Shown here: piece by piece, positions 1 through 11,000 of the stretch | Layout: the number at the start of each line of letters is the position of its first letter | Numbering within the stretch: position 1 is the first letter of the stretch | Origin: Eutypa lata | Lineage: Eukaryota; Ascomycota; Sordariomycetes; Xylariales; Diatrypaceae | Direction: 5' to 3' | Assembly: GCA_022661535.1 (NCBI GenBank) | Contig: JAKULF010000007.1 | Coordinates: 930,001 to 994,000 of the forward strand | DNA length: 64,000 bases | Notes under the pieces: generated by a model | Told to the model about the DNA's origin: nothing | Seen by the model: only the letters and a program-made list of their open reading frames with translations | Database searches by the model: none | Made by a program: the position numbers and the translations under genes

Positions 1-485
1 TTCTGGAGGGCGATCTCCTCGAGTGTATTGCCTAGAAACGACTGGTGGTCAAGTCCGATCTTAGAGATTACGGTAACGGACTTTTGCTTCAGCACATTTG
101 TCGCGTCGAGCCTACCACCAAGGCCTACTTCGATGACACCAACCTCGACCTTCTCCGATTCGAAGATCTCGAAAGCGATAGCGGTCAACAGCTCGAATTC
201 ACTCGCTCCGAGGCACTGGTCTTCATTCCTCTTCTTGACGACATCCTCGAAATGTCGGAACTTAGCTTCAGATACGGCTCCGTCGTTGACCGTGATACAG
301 TCCCAGCGGTCGATGAGATGGGGCGATGTAAATCTGCCGCAAGTGATCTTCTTGGTGCGTAGCATGGCCGTCAAGTAGGCACATATCGAACCCTTGCCAT
401 TCGTTCCAGCAACATGTATAGCTTTCCATGTCTGCGGCGTGTTCTTTAGGAGAGCCGCTATACGAGCCAGGCCTAAATCAATCAT
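1..485 (-). CDS. FOL3: Dihydrofolate synthase (folylpolyglutamate synthase family), N-terminal part
   Basis: This is the first 161 codons of an Mur-ligase-type ATP-dependent synthase; the C-terminal part lies beyond base 1. The family joins glutamate to dihydropteroate to make dihydrofolate, and longer homologues add polyglutamate to folates. Reading the minus strand from ATG at 485 gives the usual N-terminus (MIDLGLARI), the nucleotide-binding loop HVAGTNGKGS near residues 24-33, then TSPH, and the conserved block GVIEVGLGGRLDATN. The fold is continuous with no intron in the visible part. The frame stays open upstream of this ATG as far as a TAA, but no earlier ATG is present, and MIxLGLxRI matches the family start. 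The FOL3 type is preferred over MET7-type FPGS because of the short N-terminus with no targeting peptide. It is head to head with the gene at 1632. Confidence 0.88.
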   Translation of the reverse strand, partial: MIDLGLARIAALLKNTPQTWKAIHVAGTNGKGSICAYLTAMLRTKKITCGRFTSPHLIDRWDCITVNDGAVSEAKFRHFEDVVKKRNEDQCLGASEFELLTAIAFEIFESEKVEVGVIEVGLGGRLDATNVLKQKSVTVISKIGLDHQSFLGNTLEEIALQ

Positions 486-1631
486 AGTGCTATTCGATCC
501 CCCTTTGTAAGAGATATTTTGTTCCTTGGCACGTTCAAAGGTGCCTGTTTGTAGTTAGAAGTTTAACTAAGTCGTGAAACTGGAAGTTCTGACGCTTGCT
601 AGCGTTTGTTGGTGTTATTGTGTTGCATTGTTTTGTTGATATGGCTTGGTAATGAGTCACAACTTCAAAAAGGTCTACTTGGTTGTTGTGTTAGCCTTCC
701 TAAGCGTCCAGCGAGATTTATAGATCAACCTCAGCCTGTCAATTTCGATGAAGTCGTTGGCGGGCTGACAACCAGGGACCCCGAATCTACTAGGCAGGGA
801 TTGTCGGGTTGCTCCCGAGTTCATTTTGACGTACTTGTAAAGTGAGATCTGATAAAAGAATACTTTCTAAACTTGATATTTGACGCTATTAAGGTACGAT
901 AAGGAAGTATTTTCATAATATATCTTATCGTAAGATTCAAGGTGGGGAATGTCAAAAATGGGGAAGTACACACGGACCAATTAATGTCACGTATCACATG
1001 CATAGCACATGGCTGGCATGAGGGAGGGCTGGCAATCAGAATCCGCACCGCGCAACAAGCCCAGCAGCCCCAGTCAAAAGCATTTGTCGACCCCTTTGAG
1101 ATATTCCGACTTGTTTTTCCCACCCTTCCTCCACATCAATCAAATCATCCATCATCCATCTTTGGACTCGACGAAAAAGGGACATCAACCCAACAGCCAC
1201 GATACGACCAATTAATATACAAATTTGTGTCGCATCAGGTTGCATTGTGGAAAATACAACTTGGAGGTTTTTCTCTCTTCTTTTTTCCCTGTCTGGTTGT
1301 TGATTAGCATTGCGCTTTTACATCATTTCCATGTCCTTTTGAGCTTGGTTGCAGTTGCACTGCTTACCCTGCTTATCCTTTAAACTTCCGGTCGCGAAAA
1401 TCACCGGAGCTGCCACGTCCTGGTCCTTGTCAACCAACAACACAAAACGTGTCTGATTTCCGCTCTGCCGCTATTCTATTAGCCACATTCACGGACGTAC
1501 GAACAGTCCGACTGCACGCAAGCACGCACGCAAGCACGCACGCGACAGCCGCATCTCTAATCATCGCCGTTGGCCGCGATCGTTTTTTCCACATTCAGCG
1601 CTTGTCGCATCCGTCCAATAGGAACGGCAAA
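486..1631. promoter_or_regulatory. Divergent intergenic promoter region
   Basis: This 1.1-kb gap separates two divergently transcribed genes, dihydrofolate synthase (-) and the hypothetical gene at 1632 (+), so it must hold both promoters and both leaders. A small tandem repeat of GCACGCAA-type units lies at about 1513-1544, close to the + strand leader. Pyrimidine-rich tracts (about 1260-1300) precede the + gene. I see no credible protein or RNA gene in it. Confidence 0.5.
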
Positions 1632-3291
1632 ATGGGTCTTCCGTAAGTTGCTACCATCCCCTATCAAGTTCATAACACGTGCATCTTGTAAGCATGACGC
1701 GTGCCCTTATCATTGTCGCGTCGTATTGCGTATCACAATAGTAAACTTTAAAGAGAATAGCATGTATTATTCCCAGCATTCCTATATGATGTCATATTTC
1801 AGTTATGAATAAGAGCGCCGATGACAATGTGAATCATGAATGATTGTTATAACTTGCATTCAACTCACCCATTTCGTCTACAGATTATTCGTTGCCCCTG
1901 TCGAATCCGACATCACTTCCAAGCCCTCTGCAAAGACCCCCGCAGACCCCGCGCATGCGCGATCCCCGATCCGCCGTGCGCCGCGATCGCCATACCACCA
2001 CAACGAGCGCCGCCGCCAGCTCCAGGAGACGCGCGAACATCGCCTTCGCCTGCTCGCGGCGCTCCAAGATCACGATGATACCCCGCCCCCGCCCTTGATC
2101 CCGTCAAGTTCTCGGTCTAGTGGTGGTGGTGGTGATGGTGGTGCGGACCGCACCTCTTTCTCCGACTTGGTCCGGCCTCAGGAAGAGCTGGACAATCTCA
2201 TTCGCGAGCGTCGCAGATTGAGAAGATGGGGTAGACGCGAAGAGGCTCAGGCCCAGGCCGATCGAGCGCAGTCCGTTGGCGATCACGATTATGAACCCCC
2301 GCAGAGATCCGAGTCTCAGTCACGCTCTCGGCCGTCGTATATGGGATGGGGTTCTGATCTCTTCCCGTCTGATTCGCCTGCAGAAGGACCAGAGGATGCC
2401 CCATTGGGTCCAGTCGTAAGTACTTCATATTCGGACATCATTCTCTAGTCTACACTATGTACACTAGTCTACGAGAAACTTAGTCTACAGGAACCAATCC
2501 TTCAGAAAATATTTACTAACAAGAATTAGTGGGGACAGATTGGTGGAATCGGACCTATGCCCGGATACCTTACATCTCGTGTAGACCATCATGTTGGTGT
2601 GGGCAGACGTCCCTCTCCACTAGCCCGGGAATCAGAGGGTTATCGCTCGCCCATTCCTCCGCTTCCGCGACGAATCGAGCGCCCCTCGGCGCGTCAACCA
2701 TCGCATTACATCCGACACGGTCAACGCGTCCGATATGTAGACGGTCTAGGCGACCGTGACCGAAGTCTCAGTCCAGAGGGCGATGGCGTCTGGGACACTT
2801 TGCAGTCCACTTTGACGCCCGACCCGCAGCCTCCGAGTGTTGGTTCATCTTTCGCCTCCACGAACGCGTCGGCCGCCGCTTCTCAGAGCACCATTGCAAA
2901 CTCGTCCGTCAACACGTCGGTGACGAGCCCAGATGAGGAGGCCGAGGAGCCTCCCTGCGACCATGATTTCGAGGAAGAAGGGGAGGGAGAGAGCGAGGAC
3001 GATCGCGATGACAGAGGAGTGCTCCGACGCACCACCGAACCCTCTCGTAGACCTACGCCCCATGGTAGCGGTAGCCGCAGCGTTGGTGGCCGTCGGTCGT
3101 ATGCTGACGTCGCGGCTTTGATCTTCGACACCACCACGTCGTCGCCGCGTGATGAGGGAAATGATCGCCCCGAGTGGCTTTCGGGCATGCATCGTATCGT
3201 CCGTGGTTTGGCTTCCAGACAGGATATCCCTGATGAGTGGTGGGCTGAGGCTGGCCTTAGCCGTTCTATGCGGTATGAGGATTCTAATTAG
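1632..3291 (+). CDS. Conserved fungal hypothetical protein, disordered, Ser/Arg-rich
   Basis: Three exons: 1632-1642, 1884-2415 and 2530-3291, giving 434 residues. The first exon holds only ATG GGT CTT CC. Its donor (GTAAGT) and the acceptor at 1883 give MGLPLFVAPVESD at the N-terminus. The second intron has a GTAAGT donor and a TACTAAC branch site just before its AG. The protein has no recognised domain. It has a basic, arginine-rich helical stretch (about residues 35-55), a Gly run, a charged segment RERRRLRRWGRR, and an acidic run EEEGEGESEDDRDD. Most of the rest is low-complexity and probably unstructured. The C-terminus contains a more ordered Trp-rich segment (DEWWAEAGL). I cannot assign a function. 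The alternative without splicing is an ORF starting at 1840, but the spliced start is better supported by the splice signals. Confidence 0.72.
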
Positions 3292-4076
3292 GTTGGATGA
3301 ATGGATGGATGGATGGACTAGGGGTGTACCGGCTGGCGTACAGACCGGCTGGCTGGCGTTTTCGGATGCTTGGTTTGGTAATGGATATATACCTAGGTAG
3401 GGTATAGGTATAGGTATAGGACCCTGTTTTACGTTATTTGAAAAGGAGCGGGATGGCGTTCGCGGTGTCCAGGTATTCCATGTTGTCTTGGACGGTGGGA
3501 GAGGCTGAAAAAATATTTCTTAATTTCCATCTTCAATGGATGGACGGTGGACGAATGGACGGATGGATGGACTTGTGTTATTCTAGGGAACATGTCAGTG
3601 TATTATAGGTGTATGACATATTCCTCCCAGATATGGTTATGGTTATGGTTTCGGACCTAGATAGGTATCGATCAGTGTCTAGCACGTCGATGAGGTCTAA
3701 ATTCGATATGTTCTGACTTCATGTATGTCTTGTTCTATATATGGTGAAGTTCTCGAGCAAAAGAAACAGCCTACTGAACGACTTGGATCACCCACCAAGT
3801 ATAACGTTATCATGTGCAAGTTATGACATGACATACATTTATGTAAACAGAAGCATCAATTCCCATTTGGTTGAGAACAGCCCCTAGAGTTCTTTGTGAT
3901 AAGAACATGTGTGACCCCAATGGTAATCGACCAATAAACAAGGTAGGGAATTAGGCGCCTATGTGTGAGCAAGGCTGGAGCAAGTATTGATATTATCCCC
4001 AATTTAGAGAAACAAGTCCTCAATAATTCCTTCAAACGAACTAATACAGTGGAAGATAACATAGCATATTCACGCA
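3292..4076. other. Intergenic region with GGAT microsatellites
   Basis: Downstream region of the hypothetical gene and upstream region of the HET gene. It has short tandem repeats: GGAT units at about 3296-3317, GGTATA units near 3401-3420, ATGGACGG-like units near 3539-3570, and GGTTAT units near 3636-3650. No gene was seen. Confidence 0.5.
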
Positions 4077-6073
4077 ATGGATTCCTATTCAATATCCGAC
4101 CAAAGCAGACCACTGTGCGACGATTGCTGCAAGATTGATATTGGCAAGATAATTCAGTTGGATCCATCTACACTGAACAGAACCGAACACGAATACACGA
4201 TTGCTAAGGTTGATAGCAAGTTGAACAGTAATTGCACCTTGTGTAGATCAAATACACAGAATCTAGGTTTCCACTACGAACGATACATCCCATATGATGT
4301 CAGCGCCCGCAACTTCCTTGACACATATAGCGGCTTCCGTGTAGCTGTCTATGAGAATGACCGACATAAGTATCAGCCCTACTGTCCCACCTGTTTGGTC
4401 AGCCCTGCGGGTCTATTCTCGATACCGGACAGATATATAGGTCTATTTAAACCTCAAAGCATCCAATCCAAAGCTTGTTCAATATTGAACTCGCTAAATG
4501 CTGGATCAGAAAATGTAAACAGTATCACCATGGTGTTTGCACAGTCTCGGCAGGGGGCTCCCCAGATCGAGTTATGGATTGCCATACTCGAACCATCGTC
4601 TCAGGCTCCAGAGACATCGAATATGTTGCATTAAGCTATGTATGGGGCTCAAAGATATCATCACCAGCACACACAATTCAAAGGGGAACTTTAGGTACAG
4701 TTCTAGCTGAAGTTCCAAGGACTATTGAGGATGCTATACTGGTTACGAAGCTACTCGGCTTTCGATATATTTGGGTCGATATGTACTGTATCGACCAAGA
4801 AGATGCTGTGGATAAGCATAACCAGATAGCACATATGGATATCCTTTACTCTCACGCAGACCTCACAATTCTTGTGGCTGCTGGCGACGACTGCCACTAC
4901 GGCATCCCGGGAGTTGGAAAAACCCAACGGCAGGTCCAAAAATGGGTAACGTTGAACAGTGTCAATCTCTACCCCTTCGGGTGCCCAGTAAAATATGAGA
5001 TTTGGAATTCGAAATGGTGGACAAGGGCCTGGACATTCCAAGAAGCTTTGCTGTCGCATCGCCGGTTAGTGTTTACTGACAGCCAAATGTTCTTCGAGTG
5101 CAACACCACAGCGTCTATGGAGCGCGTTGGCGGTCTCGAATTCGTCGAAACCCAGCAAGAATTGCGTCTATACGAGGCCATAATGGACTGTAAGGTATTT
5201 CGAGGCCTTCTAGATGCTCAGGATAGTAATGCAATCGACGGTGCGCTGGATCACAATATGTTTCAAAAGCTAGTGACGATGTACAGTTCAAAGTCGTTAA
5301 GCTTCGAGTCAGATTCCCTTAACGCTTTCGGTGCTATCGCTATGGTGTTCTCGAAAGCTGGGAAAACTACATGGCCGCCATACGAAGGACATGAACCTAT
5401 ACTCAGCCTCAGCGGAATACCCTGTACCCTATCTTCTACTCGCGGACAACGAGAGCTCTCCCTCACTAACGGCCTACTTTGGGATCACTCACCCAGGAAA
5501 TGCAGAATTAGGAGATCTAATTTCCCTTCGTGGACCTGGGCAGGATACGAAGGTCCGGCGAGATGGGGTTTGCATGCTGTCACCATAAACCTCATACACT
5601 TTGATGCTATCGAGGCTGAGGGCGGTAGAAAACGCGATATTATGGAAATAGAGGCATTTCAATCATCTGAAAAGGGCTCCCCTGGCATCCCTACCACGCG
5701 CTGCCTTCATGTAACAGCACCAGTGGCCGCCCCGGAATTCTGGAAGTCTTCAAGTATTGACGGCCTATCATGGAAGTGGGAGGGGCCTGGGGATCTGATG
5801 CCAACCGGGACACTGAGATTTTATAAAACAAGCCGAGAAAAAGCCAATAAGCAGGACTGTATCGTCAAGCTCCGATCGGGGGCATGGTCTGCCATATATT
5901 GCGGCGTACACCGGGCGGGGATTGTGTTTATTGTAGTCGTTGCGAAGCAAGAGGAAGGGACCTGCCTCGGATTTTGCCGTGTTGGAATAACGTCCCAGAC
6001 CCCAAGTAGAACCAACCAGGGTTCCGGACCACCCTTTTTTACATACAAAACAACGATTTTTAAAAATTCGTAA
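4077..6073 (+). CDS. HET-domain (heterokaryon incompatibility) protein, probably frameshifted and with a MITE in its 3' end
   Basis: HET domains are found in fungal proteins that trigger cell death after fusion with a nonself strain. The ATG at 4077 opens a Cys-rich N-terminal segment (CDDCCKID, CTLCRS, CPTCLVSPAGLF). This frame runs to 4634, but the HET domain proper is in another frame that is open from about 4448 to 6073. The HET motifs there are YVALSYVWG, RYIWVDMYCIDQ and, about 80 residues on, WTRAWTFQEALLSHRRL. I found no GT-AG intron of the right length and phase between about 4380 and 4475, so a one-base indel in the overlap (about 4465-4500) is likeliest. The last 28 codons and the stop at 6071-6073 lie inside a transposable element that begins at 5990. 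The gene is therefore probably nonfunctional, although a shortened HET protein could still be made from the second frame. Confidence 0.75.
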
Positions 6074-6478
6074 CATCACCAAACTTTGATAAAATTCGAT
6101 GCAATTTAAAATATAACTTTATTATATTAATATATATAAATACAAAATTTAAAAAAAAAATCAAAGGTTAATGTAGCTCGGAAATCGAAGATATGCATAT
6201 ATGCATAATAATATTTATGCATATAACCGGTAATAAACTCGTATCTTAACTAATTTATACCGAGTTTTTTTTCGATTTTTATATTTATATATATATCGAT
6301 ATAATAAAAGCATTTTTTAAGTTGCATTAAATTTAATAAAGGTTTGGTGGCGTTATGAATTTTTGAAAATAATTATCATGATGTACCTTTGGCATTATTT
6401 TGGTGTAGTTTTGGAATAAAATACAAAAAAGCTAAATGGTCCGGAACCCTGGTTGGTTCCACTTGGGGTCTAAAACGT
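5990..6478. mobile_element. MITE with 42-bp terminal inverted repeats, TA target site
   Basis: The left end (5990-6031) and the right end (6437-6478) are near-perfect inverted repeats of 42 bp with the core CAAGTRGAACCAACCAGGG. The element is flanked by TA on both sides (5988-5989 and 6479-6480), the target site of Tc1/mariner-pogo transposons. The 405-bp interior is very AT-rich and has no ORF, so this is a non-autonomous element, perhaps further AT-shifted by RIP. It lies in the 3' end of the HET gene and supplies its present stop codon. Confidence 0.85.
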
Positions 6479-6480
6479 TA

Positions 6481-6594
6481 CTCAATTTATGGTTCAGTAA
6501 GCAGTATCTCAAACCCGGGTGCACAGAATTCAATGGGGATCCTGGTAAGTATCTCATAGAGTTCACTACGAACACACAACTAATGCTAGTATAA
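6481..6594 (+). pseudogene. Displaced 3' end of the HET gene
   Basis: If the MITE and one TA are removed, the HET reading frame continues into this flank for 37 further codons before a TAA at 6592-6594. The phase is kept exactly (codon boundary at 6481). This suggests the pre-insertion protein was slightly longer and ended here. It is inference from frame continuity; no protein motif was recognised in the piece. Confidence 0.45.
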
Positions 6595-8098
6595 TTATAA
6601 TTTCAAGTAGACAAAATTACATATATTTTAACATTCAAGGAACGTTTGGTTCAAATCAAAGATTTAGTTGTATTCTTTTCGTTTTCTTGTACGTCACAAT
6701 CCATAGTACTATAGCTACCTACCATAACTACCTCTCTTTTTATACCTGCATACCTACCTAGGTAGGTATATATAGACATCTATATATGGATGATCTTTAA
6801 CATTGCGAAAACCAACAACCATATTACCTCATTCAAATTTTACATAGCTTTTATACAACTAGCAATTCTGTTTTGCACTACATGTGAATATGCCGTATTC
6901 ATGAAAGCAATTTGACGTCGTTATCGCAACAGGTTATCGGAGATTACTTATCGCGATAAGCAAAGCTTATGGAGATCACTAAAATTCCGGTTCTACAGGC
7001 GCTAGGGAGACACATTCAGGCACTCAAGCATAGGCGCTAGAGCCAATTTGGACTCGTGCCTGAATCTAATAGACTAAGAGATGCAGTACCGTACCTATCA
7101 CATCACACCAGCGCAATAAATCAAGCATTGGCAGCACATTTAGCGGCAGAACAAGCTTAGCGCCTCTTCTAAACATCGAATCCCAGGGCGTTGCCAGTGC
7201 TACGTACCTTGTATAGTTCCCTGAAGTTAATGCAAGCAGCGTCTCCTTGCGTTGCAACCCCGCGATATCCAAAAGATCCCCTACCCAGACAGCCAGATTA
7301 GGGAAAAAAGAAAGAAAATAAGCTTGAAACTGAATCACACCGCACCACGCACGGAACGAGACAATCTTCTTGATACCGCCGGGAAAAGAAAAGAAGAAGA
7401 GACAATGCAAAATATTCGGTATTATTGATTACATGTCGTGTGGTGCTGGTTGTTGTTGATTTGATCATCGATACAAACAAACGGCACTATCTATCTTTCT
7501 CTCCATCTTGAATGTCCAGTTCAGTTCAGGCAGGGTCCCAACTGGCAAGATACCTACCTATCCTACCTATCAAAGGATCCATCCTTGTTTTTGATCTTCT
7601 GAATTGGAGCCTAATCCACTGACTGACTTCTCTTTTCATCTTCTAATATCACATCATAGTCACTCATTCTACAATTTATCCATCTCTTCCCTCACATGGG
7701 TATACCCACCCACCAACTTTCCTTTCTCTAGTGCCCCAACACATATTTGGCACTTTCTATTCGTTCATTTAGTATCGGAGAGCTGTCGCGCAGAGTTGGA
7801 GAAGCTCTCCGACATATGTCTTAGCTCACCAAGCTCCTATTAGGGACAGAGTGACGTTCTGGACGGATGTTGGTTAGAGAAAAGCATCAGCTGGAATGAA
7901 AGCACCGACTCTACTTCACACCGCCAACCAAGCGTGCCCCTCCCCCGCTCCCGCTTCGACCATATTCGTTGACACCGACAAAAATCTACCAGCCACTGTC
8001 GCCCACTTCGTCCTCGTGTCGTCGTAGTTCCTCGGAGGAAGACCGAACCCGCCTGCAGAAGAAGAACGACCGCGCATAATCTGATACCACCAGTAAAC
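6595..8098. other. Intergenic region and leader of the septation kinase
   Basis: This AT-rich stretch contains a perfect 18-nt palindrome TACCTACCTAGGTAGGTA at 6751-6768. The last 500 bases are pyrimidine-rich, as expected of a fungal promoter and 5' leader. No credible coding region was seen. Confidence 0.45.
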
Positions 8099-11000
8099 AT
8101 GGCACCCAGTTCAGCACCAGCGAATACGCCCGGCTCTTCAAGCGACCGTTATTATCAAGCTTCGAACGGCAGAAGACCATCCGTGGTGGCATCTAGACAT
8201 GACAGAACTCCCAATACACCTAGAAAGAATAGCAGTGGTCGCGACAAGGCAGTGCAGGATCCAGGCCTGAGGGATTACGTACGTCAATTCCCTGCAGTAG
8301 AGGATTGCTTTCTAGGAGGAAGCTAGCTGACTTAAATTTCGGTGTAGCGTCTAGGAGAATCTCTAGGTAAAGGGGCTTTCGGTGCCGTATACAAAGCCAT
8401 CCACTGGGGTACAGGCGAGGCTGTGGCAGTCAAGCAGATCAAACTAGTTAACCTCCCAAAGAGCGAGCTGCGTATGATCGAGGTATACTTCCATCGTATA
8501 CCAATTAAGATGCACCCCGAGGGCTAACAGGGAAAACAGGCCGAAATCGATTTATTGAAGAACTTAAACGTATGTAACCCCTATTTTCTACAATCGTCGA
8601 TGCGAGGCAACGGGTCCGGTCTGGACTAACACTTAAGCTTTGCTCTAGCACGACAACATTGTTAAATATATAGGTTTCGTCAAATCGGTAGATTGCCTAA
8701 ATATCATATTAGAGTCAGTTACATCCTCAGTATTATGTCAGTTTACTAGGCTGACATACATAGATACTGTGAAAACGGCTCTTTACACTCAATATGCAAG
8801 GCATACGGAAAGTTTCCTGAGAATCTCGTCGGGGTCTACATGACGCAGGTTCTGCAGGGTCTCCAGTACTTGCACGATCAAGGTGTAATACACAGAGACA
8901 TTAAAGGAGCCAACATCTTAACAACCAAGGATGGCAAAGTCAAGCTTGCAGACTTTGGTGTATCCACTAGCACACTGGCCGGCCCAGACAAGGAAGCTCA
9001 GGTAGTTGGAACCCCCTATTGGATGGCCCCGGAGATCATTGAATTATCTGGTGCAACACCTGCTTCCGATATATGGAGCTTGGGTTGCACAGTCATCGAG
9101 CTGCTACAAGGCAAACCTCCCTATTACCACCTTCAGGCGATGCCGGCTCTGTTCGCCATTGTTAACGACGACCACCCCCCGCTCCCCGAAGGCGTATCTT
9201 CAGTTTGTAGCCCCTTTTCTTGGCCTCTAAACATTCGAGGTGGATACTAACCCCAGTGTAGGCCGCCCGCGACTTCTTAATGCAATGTTTTCAGAAGGAT
9301 CCCAATTTGCGTGTTTCTGCGAAGAAGCTTCTAAAACATAATTGGATCGTCGGCTGTAGACGAAGCGATGCCCCGGTGGCTAAGGCTTCAGCCAACTTCA
9401 ACCAAGCTGTGGAGGAGGTCAAACAATGGAATAAGGCTCTGACCTCCTCGGAGGGTAATCTCAGAGTTTCGTCAGGATCCGAATTAGGAGGAACCCTACA
9501 CAATGTCCATCCCACTTCACGCTTAGCAGGGCAAGAACAGTCAAGATCAGCTACATCAACTCCTGCCAAAGGTCCTTTCGTCTTAGCCAAGCCAAGGCCA
9601 ACTGCTGAAGATTTCCGGTCCCCCGAGCTTGCCGGTAGGTTGCTCCGCAAACGACTTCTCCGGTTTAAGGAGCATAGTTCTGATCGACGGGCAGATGACG
9701 ATAATTGGGATGATGATTTCGCGACCGCCATCTCGCCCAGCGCCCTACAGTTACCTCATGTTAAGCCACATGATCACTTCGGTGGCCTGCTCTCAGCTGA
9801 TCGGTTAAAGGCATTCGCCTCTATTGACCACTCGCGAGACGTTTCTACTAGTTGGGATGACGATCTGGACGACGAGTTGGTGACAATGAAGAGGGTTCCC
9901 CCAATGCAAGAAGATGAGTCGCAAGAGAAGACTATCCGACCTAACTGGAAAGCTTCGGCGAAACCTGAGAAGAGTGCAGAAATGAAGCCACCACCACCAC
10001 CGCCTTCGAAATCATCTTCTCCTCGAAAGCGGTCCACTCCTGGCCATCAAAGGCAAAAGTCTTCCCAAGCCAAGAACGTCACGCATGCTAAAAAGTCCAG
10101 CAAATTTGAACTGCCAGCGAGGCCTGACATAGCATTTAGGGAACATTCTACAGAGGATTATTCAGACCTCTTTGATGACACAGAGAGTGTATTCAACCAG
10201 CGATTAGGTCTAACCAAAAAGGTAGGTCCCATTGAGGCTGAGTTGTTGATGTGCGTGACTAACGCATTAGTTCCAAAGCCCGATACACCTCAGTTGTTTC
10301 ATCCTTCGGACCTCACTAGTCTCCCGCGCTCCACACAATCGCCCTCATCTGGTAGCTTAAGACGACAACATTCCTCGCGACCTTCAGTCCTCCCCGACCG
10401 ACCCACGCATAGATCGAAATCGACCATCGAAATTCAGAAATTTGCAGAGGATGAGGAAGACGAAGACTTCTCTGACATCTTTGGGCCCGGCGAGAATCTC
10501 ACCGAGAAGGAAGAGAGCGACCGAGGATCGGAGGACGGCAATAGCAACCTCATGTTTTTATCTAAGCTATCGAACAACTCTTGGCTAGGTGACGAGGATG
10601 ACGAAGATGACCCATTCGCCTCCATGGAACCAGGCTGGGATGAAATGAACTTGGATGCTAACATCGCTCGTGATCGGCAAGCTCGACTTGCTGAGAGGGT
10701 TGAAGAGCTCGTTCGGTCGCTTAAGACTACCGAAGGAGACGACAATCTCCTTATTCTGTCCGAAAACCTAGTAAGTACATTTGATTTGTGGGATGAAAAG
10801 GATCATCATAAGCTAACACTACTGGCAGTTGAATCTGTTGTGGGAACATGCAGAAGTCAAACACTTGATCATAAGTTCCCACGGTCTTCTCCCTATTCTT
10901 GAGATACTGGAACCGTGTACTTTAAAAAGCAAGCAGCTTATGATCCTGCAGCTTCTCAAAGTTGTTAATACGGTTTGTTTTACGCCCATTTAGCCTAAAA

